Shown: in pieces, positions 19,655-30,889 of the stretch
Position numbering within the stretch: position 1 is the first letter of the stretch
Layout: every line of letters begins with the position of its first letter
Assembly: GCF_030269925.1 (NCBI RefSeq)
Contig: NC_085131.1
Coordinates: 3,176,001 to 3,240,000 of the forward strand
Direction of reading: 5' to 3'
DNA from: Bombyx mori
Taxonomy: Eukaryota > Arthropoda > Insecta > Lepidoptera > Bombycidae
Length of the DNA: 64,000 nucleotides
The notes under the pieces: generated by a model
Database searches by the model: none
The model's input: only the letters and a program-made list of their open reading frames with translations
What the model was told of the DNA's origin: nothing
Program-made: the position numbers and the translations under genes

Positions 19655-21974
19655 ATTGAAATCGTCCTATCTATCACTGCCGCGATGCAATCACGTGTTT
19701 ATTCTGAAGAGTTGGACAGTCGGTATACAATTCAATTGAAACTTTGACCTTATGTCCCAAGGCAAAAGGTGTCATTTACGATATCTATGTTATTCAGTAA
19801 ACCGGATGACCCATTCTTCTAGTCTGAACTATTGAATATAATGAACACAGCCCTAATACACTTTAAACTCATACATATCAATGCTTACCGATAGATACGA
19901 AGAGGTGGGTCCCCAATAAACAAATCCAAGCAGCGATAATTAGGTTATCAGCCAGAAGAAGAATATAAATTGAAGATAAAGCTACTACGGATGACGGCAG
20001 GCCAAAAGTAAAAACTAAGTCGAAGAAATTGATCACGAACGCCGGTATTTTCTTGACAATTCTCAATAATGCTTAGTAAACATGGTGAATATTTTAAAAA
20101 AGCTTTTGTAAATTTTTGCTTCTTCAGAAAGAAAATCACGAGAAAAACCTTCATAATCTTGACAAGAATGAGAATTATTCAAATGTACCGAAATTACGCA
20201 TCCCGCTTAAGTTATTCATATCTTTGCGGGATCTCTTGTTTACGTTAATTTATGATAAGTAATTTTTCTCGTCCTTCCTTGGCTTCGAAAAAACAAAATT
20301 TGAATGAAATTATACAATAGATTTTAATTTTAACGTCAAAGCGTATTTATATAATCGCTCGATACAGCGACCGTCGTTGGAACTTTATTGTGTGACGAAA
20401 TACCGTCAGATTTGAATTATTATTAACTACGAGAACACTAATGCTTAAACAATTGTTAGGCCCACAATATATAGATTATATCTTTACGTGTTTGTTGCGT
20501 AGTATTTTTTGTTGCTTGCGACTACGTTCGTACTGATATGAGTACATAACTGTTATGAATAGGAAACACATTAATCCGGGACATTCGGGTGTGAAAATTT
20601 TGCGTAAAGATGGGTTTTTGCAGCAACACAATTATTTTCGACCTTACGAGTAGGTTCAATCATCTTCCTTCTTCTGCTGCGAAGCGATCATCTTCGATTC
20701 GATCGCCGCGAGATTTTAATCACTTGTTTCAAGGTGGATCGCGATTAACTCGTCACGATGCTTACATACGGTCTAACACCAGGTAGGTTGCAGCAATATT
20801 GCTTAAAAGTTACTTGAGTTATTTGGGATTAATTAATATCTCGATTTAGAGTCGAATGACCAAAAATATTGGAAATCTTTAGAGGAGGCCTTTGTCGAGA
20901 AACAAGCTTGAAAACCATACCGAACGCCGCACACTAGAATTAAATAATTTATTAAGTTAGTAATTATTAAGTAAAACAGCAATAAAGGCTTATTTTATTT
21001 TATTTTTTATGTTATGATTATGATGATTATTCGTTGGTTTCCATGCAGGCTCTGTCAAAATTTAACATTACCCGGAAGCTATGTTATATTCACTGTGACG
21101 GGTTCGATATCCCATAGATTACGCAGACTGGTTGTAATAATAAAAGGTGATACAAATGCTTTTAATTTACAGACCCGATGATTTCAGACTGAAAATATGT
21201 TCCATCCAACATATTATTATGTAATTGTAATTTTCAAATATCTGTCTTGTCATGTAAACTAACAAAAACACCAGACTATTTTATAATTTACAATTAACTA
21301 CTCGTCTCCAGCAAATAAAACCTGTCTATTTTTTTACGTAATATATAATTAACAAAAAAATATTATATATATATAAATCCTTCTAATCTCATCGCATACT
21401 TTGAAAGAAACTGTACCTATTTTTTGCCATGCTAGGCGACAAATATGTATGATATATACAACTCAATAATATTACATTTAAGCCTAAAAAGTTAATTAAG
21501 CATGGGGTTAACTAATTATAGGGGAAATAAGAAAAAATAACAAATAAAGAAATGGTTATCAATCGTTATGACCTATCTGATATTTACAAGTGACTCTATG
21601 ATAACAAACGGAGCAGTGTCTGCAGGGCGCGATACGCCGCGTACAATAGCCGCCACTGGACTGTGAACTAGATAGCGGCCTTAAATTAATTAATGTAAGG
21701 GTTAGATACAAATCTTTTGTCCCATATAGTATAAAGGAGAAATGCCAGTACCGAGGTATTTATGAAAAGGCCTTGTTTTGTTGGAATTTTGAGGGCGGCT
21801 GCCGAAATTTCATGTTTAATAGTGAACGAAGTGTACATCGATGCTTAGATTAGGTTCTGTTTTGAGTTTAAAACGATTCCCATATTTAATATTGAATATA
21901 AAATATTTTTTGCGGATTCAATTCTGCTCGAAATGCTAAGCATTATTGTGTGGGGAACTATGTTTCTTCCCCTT
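19655..21974. other. Long unassigned AT-rich stretch
   Basis: About 2.3 kb without supported genes. 19680-19830 looks like a very eroded Bm1 (GCCGCGATGCAATCACGTGT, then CCTTATGTCCCAAGG and CATTTACG). 20750-20800 has ACACCAGGTAGG, another Bm1 trace. The rest is AT-rich with short chance frames. Confidence 0.45.
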
Positions 21975-22085
21975 CCCTTTCGCTGGTAGCCTAAGAGGCT
22001 ATTCCAACTACGACCGGACAGTTAGGTGAGCTCACGGGCTCAACCTGAGAAAATTTGCTCACACTAGCCTTAGCAAGAAAAAGCA
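21975..22085 (-). mobile_element. Jockey-like LINE 3' UTR fragment, family 2
   Basis: GGTAGCCTAAGAGGCTATTC, GGTGAGCTCACGGGCTCAA and the CTAGCCTTAGCAAGA block match the reverse of 10160-10310. Confidence 0.65.
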
Positions 22086-22278
22086 AACTTACTTTTCTTG
22101 GACAGATAGTAAATTTTGTTGCTTGAACCGTAGCGGCCACACAGTTTTTGTGGAAATAAAGGCTTCTTTCTGTGTCAGGAATAGTATGTAAACCCCCAGA
22201 ACCTCCCAGATCAGTGTTCCGTTGACGTCTAGAATTTTCAACTACTTGCAATCAAAGCTCAGAGTTTTACGTATAAAC

Positions 22279-23230
22279 TTTTTTTTTATGATTGATAGAT
22301 TACTGGTGGCCCGGAGGCCTTTCCAGTTTCACCAGGACATGTGGGCGAGCAAAGGCTCAGCCAGGAGGGGTGGGATTTGCTAACAACTGTCCGAGCGCCT
22401 CCGAAGGAGACCTAACAACTCAAGGACAATTGCTTCGCGAATGAATCTACTACCGGATCGGAATCGCGACCCACTGAGAAGATCCGGCGAGAAACTCAGC
22501 GGGCTGATGCATGAGTTAGGTTGCACGTTGACCTCTTTGTCGATTTCGACGAGTACGGTTACCGGGGTTACTAAGCCTACTCCTAGTGTTAGCGCTGAAG
22601 ACGTCTAATGCAAAGGTTATTGGATCTGATGGATCCGTAAGGACGTGTCTAGGGCGTCGACGGTGACTGGCTCCTGCATGATCAGGATTCGGGGAGTAGT
22701 CAGCGGCGGCAACGATAAGGCGATTATCATGACGCATAGCCTTATCGAAGTACCGTTCCGACGCTGACTTCATGTATTTATGGATAGATTCGAGGCCTAA
22801 GTCGTCGTGTAGGTCAACGTTCCTCACGAACCACGGAGCTCCGACGGCTAACCTGCAAAAGCGGGATTGTAGAGATTGGAAGGTGTCTATGTGTGTGCGG
22901 GCCGCGTGAGTGAACTCCACACTCGCGTAAGTCATGACGGGCCTTATGCAAGTTTTGTAAAGTGTCACCTTGTTCCGAAGGGACATTTTACTCCGCTTAC
23001 AGATCATGGGGTAGAGTCTACCGAGAATAAACGCGGCACGGTCACGGACTGATTTTATATGCGGGCGGAATGTCATCGATGCATCCAGGGTGACACCCAG
23101 GTACTTGATCTTCCTGGCCCAGGGTATAGGTTGGCCGAAGAGGGCGACCGGGGGGGACGTATAAACTGGTGACCTATTCCAATTTCGCATGCATTTTTCC
23201 CCATGTCCCGTCTCAGAATGACCGATGCTG
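22279..23230 (-). mobile_element. Jockey LINE, 5'-truncated (about 950 bp)
   Basis: Poly(T) at 22279-22287, a ~230-bp 3' UTR (CCGGAGGCCTTTCCAG, GGGTCGCGATTCCGATCC in sense) and about 230 codons of the RT protein C-terminus. The 5' break lies just before a Bm1 at 23237. The shorter copies at 15619, 32171 and 47246 belong to the same family. Confidence 0.9.
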
Positions 23231-23271
23231 TATGTCTTTTTTTTATTCCTTATATGGGTGGACGAACTCAC
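22516..23271 (-). pseudogene. Jockey RT protein, C-terminal part, open
   Basis: Open frame of 251 codons, of which the first ~20 come from the neighbouring SINE. From CMRNWNRSPVYTSPPVALFG it shows the post-RT region: PWARKIKYLGVTLDASMTFR, RDRAAFILGRLYPMICKRSK, NKVTLYKTCIRPVMTYASVE, DDLGLESIHKYMKSASERYF and PRHVLTDPSDPITFALDVFS, then a basic C-terminus and stop. The RT catalytic core (YADD) and endonuclease are absent, so it is a remnant despite being open. The apparent start codon is fortuitous. Confidence 0.9.
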
Positions 23272-23479
23272 AGCCCGCTGGTGTTAAGTGGTTACTGGAG
23301 CCCATGGACATCCACAACGTAAATGCGCCACCCAGCTTGAGATTTAAGTTCTAAGGTCTCAGTATAGCTACAACAGCTGCCTCGCCCTTCGAACCGATAC
23401 GCATTACTGCTTCACGGTAGAAATAAGCGGGGTGGTGGTACCTACCAGTGCGGACTCACAAGAGGTCCTACCACCAGTA
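23237..23479 (-). repeat. Bm1 SINE (full length)
   Basis: Poly(T) then TTCCTTATATGGGTGGACGA through to CCTACCACCAGTAA. It sits at the 5' break of the Jockey fragment. Confidence 0.95.
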
Positions 23480-24422
23480 AAAAACGGCGGAACGAACTAT
23501 TTGACTAAAAATAGTTAAAATTAGTTATTTCCTTAATGTTACGCATATCAACATCAGTTTAAGACGGTATTCAAGAGGATTCATGACTAAGCTACCCCCA
23601 CTTTCTACTATAACGAGTGACTATTGTCGCACACAAAACATTCCGACTCGAGCAGTCGAACGGAGCGGAGCTCTCTATTGTGCATTTGAAGTGTAATAAA
23701 TAGAATTCATTGAAAAAGTGAGTCTTAATTATTGTCACTATGGAAGGCAATGATAATGATGAACAGAATGGGGTCAGCGACGATGACGTCAACATTTTAA
23801 AAATGACATGGACGCAGCTACTCCGTCATATATTATAAGCGAAATAATTGAATTCGTTTCGTAAATCCCCTAATAAGATTTGTAGCACAATTTTAGTGAT
23901 TAAAACTTTGCTTCTTTCGTTCAAAATAAGCATTAAATTATAATAATATAGCGGTCGGGGTACAGTTGCTTTTATAGCCGCGCCGAGACCCATAAAAGTT
24001 TGCTCGGAGCCCGCTTAAGTGAAATTCGTACAACCCAAAATATTTTGTAAACAAAACGATGCCCGTCCGAGATTTATTGTCGCTCATTAAATATTAATTG
24101 AAATTTAATAAAATTACATTTGTTTTAATGCACTAGACGCCCTGGCATCTCGAGTTAAGACGACAAAGTCTTAAATATATATTGCATCAAGTGTCTCCCA
24201 CAAACGAGAATGTCTGTCTGTTTAGCAGAAGTTAAGCGTCGTGGTAGTCCCTACGAGTGTGATCTCTCACCAGTTATTCATTAATAGCAGAAGTTGTATT
24301 AAACCAAGTGACGTATGCGTGTTCTTTTTTTAGAAAATATGCGTATCTGCATCTGCTTGTGGAATTTGAGCACCGTGAAACTCGCATCGTTCGTCACAAA
24401 TGCGGTTAGCTTTAAGCTTTTT
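23480..24422. other. Unassigned sequence with a short acidic frame
   Basis: At 23740 an ATG (context TCACTATGG) opens 32 codons rich in Asp/Asn/Glu (MEGNDNDEQNGVSDDDVNIL). It could be a first exon of a lost transposon gene, but no continuation is recognisable. The remainder shows nothing. Confidence 0.35.
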
Positions 24423-24670
24423 ACTGGTGGTAGGACCTCTTGTGAGTCTGGACGGGTAGGTACCACCATCCCGCCTATTTTTGCCGTGAAGCAGTAATTG
24501 GGTTTGGTCTGAAGGGTGGGGCAGCCGTTGTAACTATACTGAGACCTTAGAACTTATATCTCAAGGTGGGTGGCGCATTTACGTTGTAGATGTCTATGGG
24601 CTCCAGTAACCACTTAACACCAGGTGGGTTGTGAGCTTGTCCACGCATCTAAGCAATAAAAAATAAAAAG
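24423..24670 (+). repeat. Bm1 SINE (full length)
   Basis: Sense copy, ACTGGTGGTAGGACCTCTTG to AATAAAAAATAAAAAG. Confidence 0.95.
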
Positions 24671-25107
24671 AAAGAGCATTTTATTGTTTTTCTTTTAAAG
24701 TAGGACACAATTATGGTATTGTTATCAGAAGTCATGGAGCCTTGATTCAATGAAATAAAATGTATTGCAAAAGAGCGAATTATTGACACGGAAAATGCTG
24801 AAAGCTTTTAAAACGAGACCCTGTATAGAAATGTATGTAGATTGGTCCTCTGCACAAAGAGAGAGGCGCAAGGAAAGAATGTAATGCCATTACGGCGGCC
24901 ATTTTGTTAATGCAGATGCATCCCTTATGAAAGCGAACTCGTAGGTTTGTGTTGCAGTCGAACTTTGAAATTATGGTTTGCGTGAAATTTACGTTTGCTG
25001 ATTAATTATTTATTGTTGTATTATTGTTCATTTATTGAATACGAATTGACTTGATCGTCGTTGTCCCATCAATAAATAAGCTATCAGAATTTTCAAGATG
25101 TGCCTTA

Positions 25108-25510
25108 TCTATATATTAATATGTGAAGAAAAAACTTTGTATCCCTTTTTACGAAAATTGCGCGGACGGAGGAGTATGAAATTTTCCACACTTATAGAGA
25201 ATATAGAGAAGAAGTGCACAATGCTAATATTTTTTCAAAATAATGCATAAAAGATACATTAAATTAATAAAGAAAACAGTACACACACTACATACCATGT
25301 ATTTGACGCACACACGCATGCATACTATTTATTGTCAAACTTTTGTTCTTGGCGTCTGTTGTCAAATTGAGAATAGATTGAATATTGTTGTTAATATTTT
25401 TTACAGTGTAGTCTTGGCGAAATTTGTGATTATAGAAGTATAAAACAACGTGTACAAACTTACAATTCCAATTAATTATAGTCGAATTTCGACTACTGCG
25501 GGACCTCTAG
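25108..25510 (+). mobile_element. Helitron family A (copy 2)
   Basis: TCTATATATTAATATGTGAA to GGGACCTCTAG, A before, T after, terminal hairpin AGTCGAATTTCGACT. The 66-codon open stretch inside is a chance frame that recurs in other copies. Confidence 0.85.
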
Positions 25511-26392
25511 TTAGACCAATTTCGTGTAATGTCAAAGAATGTTACACGTCAATATTAAATTGAAATATAACTGTTTCATTTAAAAATACCACTCAAATTT
25601 ACGACTTTCCAGTTGAATTTTCAAAAAAAAAAAAAATCCACACATACCTTTTCTAGACGTTTGCGAAAACAAATTTCGCCGGTCAAATTGATCGAGCTGT
25701 TTTCGAGTTATATATAGTTATATATAGTTAGTTATATATACATGCGGCAATAGATTTTCATTTACCTAGTACTAGACGTAGCTACGTGTTTAATCTAGGT
25801 TAAGCTTGTGATTCATAAATAATGAAATACATAATGGAAGGAGTTGCTTATGTCACTCTATGTTCCATAAACTATTAAATCGATATGTAAATCCGTCAGT
25901 AAAATCAGAAACCAGCAAACACGCTGTATTGCGTTTAACATGTTTTTGCGTAATTCCATTTAAAATTGTGTAGTTAAGGATATTATTTGTTATTTTTAGT
26001 GTAATACTTTATTATAATAGAACATCATGTTATCAATCTGCAATCTAAATCGACTTCACATGCCTTCGCCTTTGACCCTACGTGTTTAATTGTGTTACAT
26101 TGCGTTCGGTGCAAAAACTTAATATGAATATGATTTTTTTCGTTCGAACTTTCGTTTGTAAGGTATTTTGACGTCAACGACTAAAGTAACCTCCCGCACA
26201 ACCTTTCATAGTGATTGGTTTAAAGAAATCCGTATTCAGAGTATTCCAGGATACTTAATCAGAACGTCACTCCATCTTGTTAGTAGACGAATTGCTTGAT
26301 TTTTGCGTTCGTTATCGAATCAGAAATCAGGAGACTCCTGAAAGAATAATGCATGAATCTGCTTCTGTTATCGATCGATTGTAAGCCGAGCA
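25511..26392. other. AT-rich stretch
   Basis: At 25690-25735 there is CGAGCTGTTTTCGAG followed by TATATAGTTA repeats, which resembles the 5' zone of a Helitron. Nothing else recognised. Confidence 0.35.
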
Positions 26393-26797
26393 ATGGCAAA
26401 GTTTCTTAGTCGTTTTCACTCTTGGCAGAGTGGTCCTGGTTATCAGTTCGTGTGGTGGTGCGCCTTACAAGACGTCGCCATTACTCTCGTATCGCGGCCT
26501 TTCTTGTGCACTCGTTGGCGGGACCACTTAGAGCTGCCTTTATTTGGTCGGTCCATCGTAACGATAATCTGCCGCGCGGTCTTGTACCCTCGATCATGCC
26601 CTGCACCACAAGGCATTCTCCTGAGTCGTCAGAGTCAGGGTCCGTCCCGTACCGTCTTGTCGGTCGGTCGGTCGGCTGGTCTCGTACCGTCGAGGGTGGA
26701 AAAGTTGGTAAGCTTTAAAAAAAACACTAGTCTCCCGCTAAAATGTGAAATGTCGAGGTTAAGCCGCCACGTGCGCTATGAAACAAAAAACCTCTGA
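26393..26797 (+). other. Unrecognised GC-rich open frame, 134 codons
   Basis: Frame opening MAKFLSRFHSWQSGPGYQFV, with Cys, Trp, Ser and Arg-rich content; two other overlapping frames in this stretch are also open, which points to GC content rather than selection. A GGTC tandem run lies at about 26659-26674. I do not recognise the protein and consider it probably non-coding. Confidence 0.2.
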
Positions 26798-27008
26798 ATT
26801 AATTCGCAAGGTTCCGTGAATAATTTATGGGCGGATTACATTATTTCACTATTCTGCTATCTGTTTTTCCGGCGTTCGCTTGCGTGCGTCCCAAGTACAT
26901 TAGCGGATACCCGGATTACGGTATTATCGTGTGAAAATTGAAATGTTATTGCAGAAGACGCAAACAATCATTTATTGAATGAATAAGACAGTTTAGGCGA
27001 TTTAGCTG
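26798..27008. other. Unassigned sequence
   Basis: Nothing recognised. Confidence 0.4.
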
Positions 27009-27028
27009 CAACTACTTTTCACTCGATA

Positions 27029-27375
27029 CTACTACTACTACTACTACTATCCGTCCCTGTTCCCGTTATCTGGGGTCGGGTCTCCTCACTCTACGACGCC
27101 AGGTTGATCTGTCCTGGGTTATCGGTTTTGGCAATTGGGCTTTCTTAAAGTTTCTTTCGATGTTTGACCACCAGGTCGATGGCGGGCGGCCTCTACCTTT
27201 CTTTTGTTCTGGCAAACTTAATGCGATTTTCACTATATTGTCTTCGTCCCGTCTCATGATATGACCATACCATCTAAGGCGATATTCCGTCATTTTGTCT
27301 GTGATTGATGTGACTTTCAAACTCCCCCGTATGTATTCATTCCGAACTCTGTCCATCCTGGTCACCCCAGGTCAC
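27029..27375 (-). mobile_element. RTE-like LINE tail with perfect 20-bp TSD
   Basis: The minus strand reads from a 5' truncation into a 99-codon open frame and ends in a TAG trinucleotide tail. CAACTACTTTTCACTCGATA is present at both 27009-27028 and 27376-27395 without a mismatch, so this is a young target-primed insertion of 347 bp. Confidence 0.9.
27066..27365 (-). pseudogene. RTE-like RT protein C-terminus, open
   Basis: Reads MTRMDRVRNEYIRGSLKVTS, ITDKMTEYRLRWYGHIMRRD, KKGRGRPPSTWW and TWRRRVRRPDPR then stop. The LRWYGHIMRR and KGRGRPxxxW motifs are characteristic of the C-terminal domain of LINE proteins of the RTE/BovB kind. It belongs to a different family from 825-963 and 13280-13595. 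A truncated insertion, not a gene. Confidence 0.85.
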
Positions 27376-27395
27376 CAACTACTTTTCACTCGATA

Positions 27396-28360
27396 GGTAT
27401 ATAAATCCAAAACACAGTGAAGCAATGCGTCGCGTCTAAATGGCGTAACGACTGGCACTGAAATTGCGATTATCTTGTGGGACGTAATCTCGATTCTGTT
27501 GTATAACCGTTGTCGCGACCTCCGAGCCCGAAGATCAAAGGTCATGTAGCACTCATATGCAATCATTACTCTAGCACCCTCGATCTAAACAGAATAGGCA
27601 CAAATGAAAAAGATTCATTGAAACTGCGGAGACAGGCGCCCCCTAATGCCACTGCGTTAGATAAACCCGCCTCTACCGGAAACAACAGTGAAGTGATTGT
27701 GATCATGACTTACAACAATACCCGACGCATTTAGCTCTCGCTAAACAGCTATAGAATTAATGTTCTGCCGTATAAATAAGAACGGCCGATACAACCTTTA
27801 CAGTCGGCGCTAAATTTAAAACGATTACGTCAACAACCGGCGAATAACAGTACTGCAAAACGCTTCGAGATAAATTTTATTGTTATCTACATGAAATTTC
27901 CTGAATTTTCCTACGTTCCAAGGAACAGCGCTGAGCATAGCTGAATTATTTAGAATTTTAGTACGAACGAGGAGCCGTAAAACCGAATGCCCCCGGAGAA
28001 CATTGTTTTTGAAATAGACTAGACTAGAAGCAGGCACAAGCTTCTACAGGATGTAAAGTTTAGTTTAGTGTTATTAGAATTTATATTTCCGTCCACGTTC
28101 CGATACTTTGCGTTAGGAATAGTTCGGTTGGCGGTACCAAATCACATAGCCGCCGGCACTGTCACCTTTGAATTTGCAGAGATATAATTTGCTTTGCCGG
28201 TCGGTAAGCTCGACGAAGAATGAGTTCTCCGAGAAATCGTTTCAGATGAACATTTTCTGCCCATCAACACAGCGTTTATAGTATTATTTTTGTTATATAT
28301 TATCCGGAATAAAGTGTCCTTTGCGGAATTGCCCAAGTGCTACGATATCCTACTTTATTT
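27396..28360. other. Unassigned sequence
   Basis: Contains only short open stretches; none recognised. Confidence 0.4.
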
Positions 28361-28472
28361 CCTACCCTTGTAGGGTAGTAAAGGTACCTGCCTGTGGGAT
28401 TCGAACATCGGTATAGTCGCACCGCTAGATACGAATGCACCGGGCGTCTTATCCCGCAGACCACGATCACTT
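28361..28472 (-). repeat. tRNA-derived SINE head, family 2
   Basis: In reverse it has an A-box-like GTGGTCTGCGGGATAAGAC and B-box GTTCGAATCCC, with CGTATCTAGCGGTGC between. The body continues to CCCTACAAGGGTAGG. It matches 14768-14857. The acceptor ends do not pair, so not a tRNA gene. Confidence 0.75.
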
Positions 28473-28680
28473 TGAATTTTATGTAATCAATAACGGTATA
28501 CAATTCAAATGTTTCATTTATTATGTTAGTAACCTTAAATTTGCTATACAGACTATGATACTTTCTACCTATTTCTGCAACAAAACCATCACGGGTTCCG
28601 GTTTGAATAGTGGGACATGTTTTTAATAATAAAATTGAGAATTCGATCTCATGTGTAATTTAACGTTCTAGTGACCGTAT

Positions 28681-28790
28681 TTTTTTATTGCCCTTGTAGG
28701 CAGACGAGCATACGGCCCACCTGATGGTGAGTGGTTACCGTCGCGCATGGACTTCAGCAATGCAGTGGCAGAGCCAAGCCGCTGCCTACC
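28681..28790 (-). mobile_element. CR1/Jockey-like LINE 3' tail
   Basis: Poly(T), CCCTTGTAGGCAGACGAGCA and the CACCTGATGGTGAGTGG block; truncated at GCTGCCTACC. Confidence 0.9.
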
Positions 28791-29336
28791 AAAGCACATG
28801 GCAGTGCTTAAGCTTCAGATGGGCAGCGAACAAATAACAAATCATTCCGAACCCACGAAGATTACAATTAAAATGGACAAGCTTTTAGAATGTTGTGGTA
28901 TAAATATAAATAAAAACGTATTTCATACACAAAAACGGTTTTCGTTCGTATTTCGAAATGGATATAAATTTGAAATCGGACACATACGGAAAACGGGAAA
29001 TTAAAAAGCTCTTCTTTCATTGCGATCGTGTTTTATTGGTTAATGGAGCGAAAGCTTTTGTTAATTCGCAAACAAATAATTAATTGGAATCCATTCTATT
29101 GAAGCCGTTTTGGGGCATAGCTTAAAAGTGGAAAACAAATAAAAATAGATTTAATAATTCACGAACGTTTAATTAATATTTTGCGTTTGTAAGCTCACAA
29201 GCGTACAGTCCAATTGATGATGTAGTCGACTCTGTAGCCCATAGACATCAACAATGCTGGGAGCACACCGACACCGCTGACTACACCTACATGTAATGCG
29301 TGTTGCAATATATGTTAATACAACACACAAATCCTT
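28791..29336. other. AT-rich stretch
   Basis: An 85-codon frame begins inside the LINE tail and is not recognisable. 29190-29285 (AAGCTCACAAGCGTACAGTC, CATAGACATCAACAATGCTG) may be a very old LINE tail. Confidence 0.35.
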
Positions 29337-29420
29337 CAAGTATATAAAGTTTAACCTTATCTGAATTTAAGTTATAAGTAAGTATATAAAGTTTAACCTT
29401 ATCTGAATTTAAGTTATAAG
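29337..29420. repeat. Tandem duplication of a ~42-bp unit
   Basis: TATATAAAGTTTAACCTTAT followed by CTGAATTTAAGTTATAAGT occurs twice in direct succession without visible change, indicating a recent slippage or duplication event. Confidence 0.85.
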
Positions 29421-29799
29421 TTACTTTGACAATGTACGTTCTACACAACATTGTATCACACGATTTATGTGAAAGTTTCGGCAAAGTTTCACATCTCACA
29501 TTTACTTCCACACAATCAATCATAACTCATAATATAACTAACAAACTACGTTGTGCCATGATGGCCCTCGACAACCAATGTTGGGCCAAACATTTATATT
29601 AGAAATTATGTTAATATTAACCACTTCTGTTATTTCGGTAAAAAACCCAATTATCCGTATGATAATGATAGGTAATATGATGAAAAACAATAGAGAGGCG
29701 TTGTGTTTGGTCTTGTATTACGGGGGAAGTCATTTTTGATTCAGTTTTGAGGCTTCAAACGTTACCGTCTCATCTCTTCCCGCGATTTTTTTTAGGACG

Positions 29800-29943
29800 A
29801 AAAGATTACCGGTAGCCCATTGGCCTTTCCAGCTTCCATGACATGTGGGCGAACGCGGAGTTCTCTTGGTACCGAATTTGATAACCGCTACCCGAGAGCT
29901 TCCGAAGGAGATCTAACACCTAAAAAGCAGCTGCTACGGATGC
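29800..29943 (-). mobile_element. Jockey LINE 3' UTR fragment, old
   Basis: GATTACCGGTAGCCCATTGG, CCTTTCCAG, ACATGTGGGCGA and CCGAAGGAGATCTAACA are diverged forms of the 22279-22450 3' UTR. Confidence 0.75.
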
Positions 29944-30302
29944 AATAAATAAACAGTTAATAAATAGTTAATAAATTGCAAATTTTTTGAAAAAAGAAAC
30001 ACAAGAACGAAACCTTAAATTTTATTAAATGTTGAACCAAGCTGGCCCAATATTGGACAGTGTGAAAAGGAACTTGCTCAAGCCAGTTCTATACTCAAGT
30101 TTGGCAAGTTTTGTATTACGCCTTCGAACTAACGCCTTAACTGTTCATTTGAAAGGGTTTTATTTGTAAAACATAATAATATTTTAATATATTTCAACAT
30201 GAACGCTATTATCTAACAAGAAAGTATAGTTTCTTAATCGTAGCAAGCTATGAGTAGGAATACTATTTGGGCGCTACATTTCTAAGGACCTTAAACATAA
30301 TG

Positions 30303-30437
30303 TTTTTTTTTTTTATTGCTTAGATGTGTGGACGAGCTCACAGCCCACCTGGTGTTAAGTGGTTACTGGAGCCTATAGACATCTACAACGTAAATGCGCC
30401 ACCCACCTTCAGATATAAGTTCTAAGGTTTCAAGTAT
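30303..30437 (-). repeat. Bm1 SINE, 5'-truncated
   Basis: Poly(T), ATTGCTTAGATGTGTGGACG through to AAGTTCTAAGG, then broken at TTTCAAGTAT. Confidence 0.95.
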
Positions 30438-30480
30438 GTTTATATGCTACGAAACTTCAATTTTGATGGCTTATTCATAT

Positions 30481-30889
30481 TGTTACGTCGGTAAGAGTAG
30501 CGCCATCCATCGCCGAACAGCAGAAACTAATATCAAAGGAACTAATAACATCGAGAACGCTCGAGAAGTACAACGCCATCTATTGTCAGATATCGGAAAC
30601 ACACATCAAAATTACTCGACTTGCCCAGAATGTCCTCGATAAATGTAGGGATGTCATATCGACTATAAAAGCGTTGCAGAGACGTCACGAAGTCAGTTAC
30701 TAATAATAATAAAATTATTAATCGGATCTACTCGAAGCGAAACAGCGAACGGATCACCTGAAGCGAAGCGGAAGAATTGAATTGAGAGGTTTATAGTTTC
30801 GTTGAATGTTTTAAGTGTTCGAAGTGCTAATCAGTTTTAACTTGTATTTCGGTAGAATTTTTATTTATCCCGAACCCCAGCGCGTAACA
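30481..30889. mobile_element. Solo LTR, 409 bp, TSD ATAT
   Basis: Begins TGTTACG and ends CGTAACA, with ATAT at 30477-30480 and again at 30890-30893. No second LTR, primer-binding site or polyprotein flanks it, so recombination between two LTRs has removed the body. A TATAAAA box at 30664 with a TCAGTT initiator-like site ~28 bp downstream suggests the retained Pol II promoter reads on +. The 4-bp TSD fits Ty3/gypsy; Bel/Pao is not excluded. Confidence 0.8.
30664..30697 (+). promoter_or_regulatory. LTR core promoter (TATA box plus initiator)
   Basis: TATAAAAG at 30664 and the initiator-like TCAGTT near 30693, inside the solo LTR, at normal TATA-to-start spacing. Confidence 0.45.

Noticed and set aside
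21084..21110. B-box-like GGGTTCGATATCCC
   Set aside because: Isolated match with no other tRNA-like features.
25243..25443. 66-codon frame repeated at 34036-34236
   Set aside because: It lies inside the non-coding Helitron family A and recurs only because the element does.
26393..26797. 134-codon open frame as a host gene
   Set aside because: Overlapping frames are also open, composition is odd and no motif is recognisable; GC content explains it.
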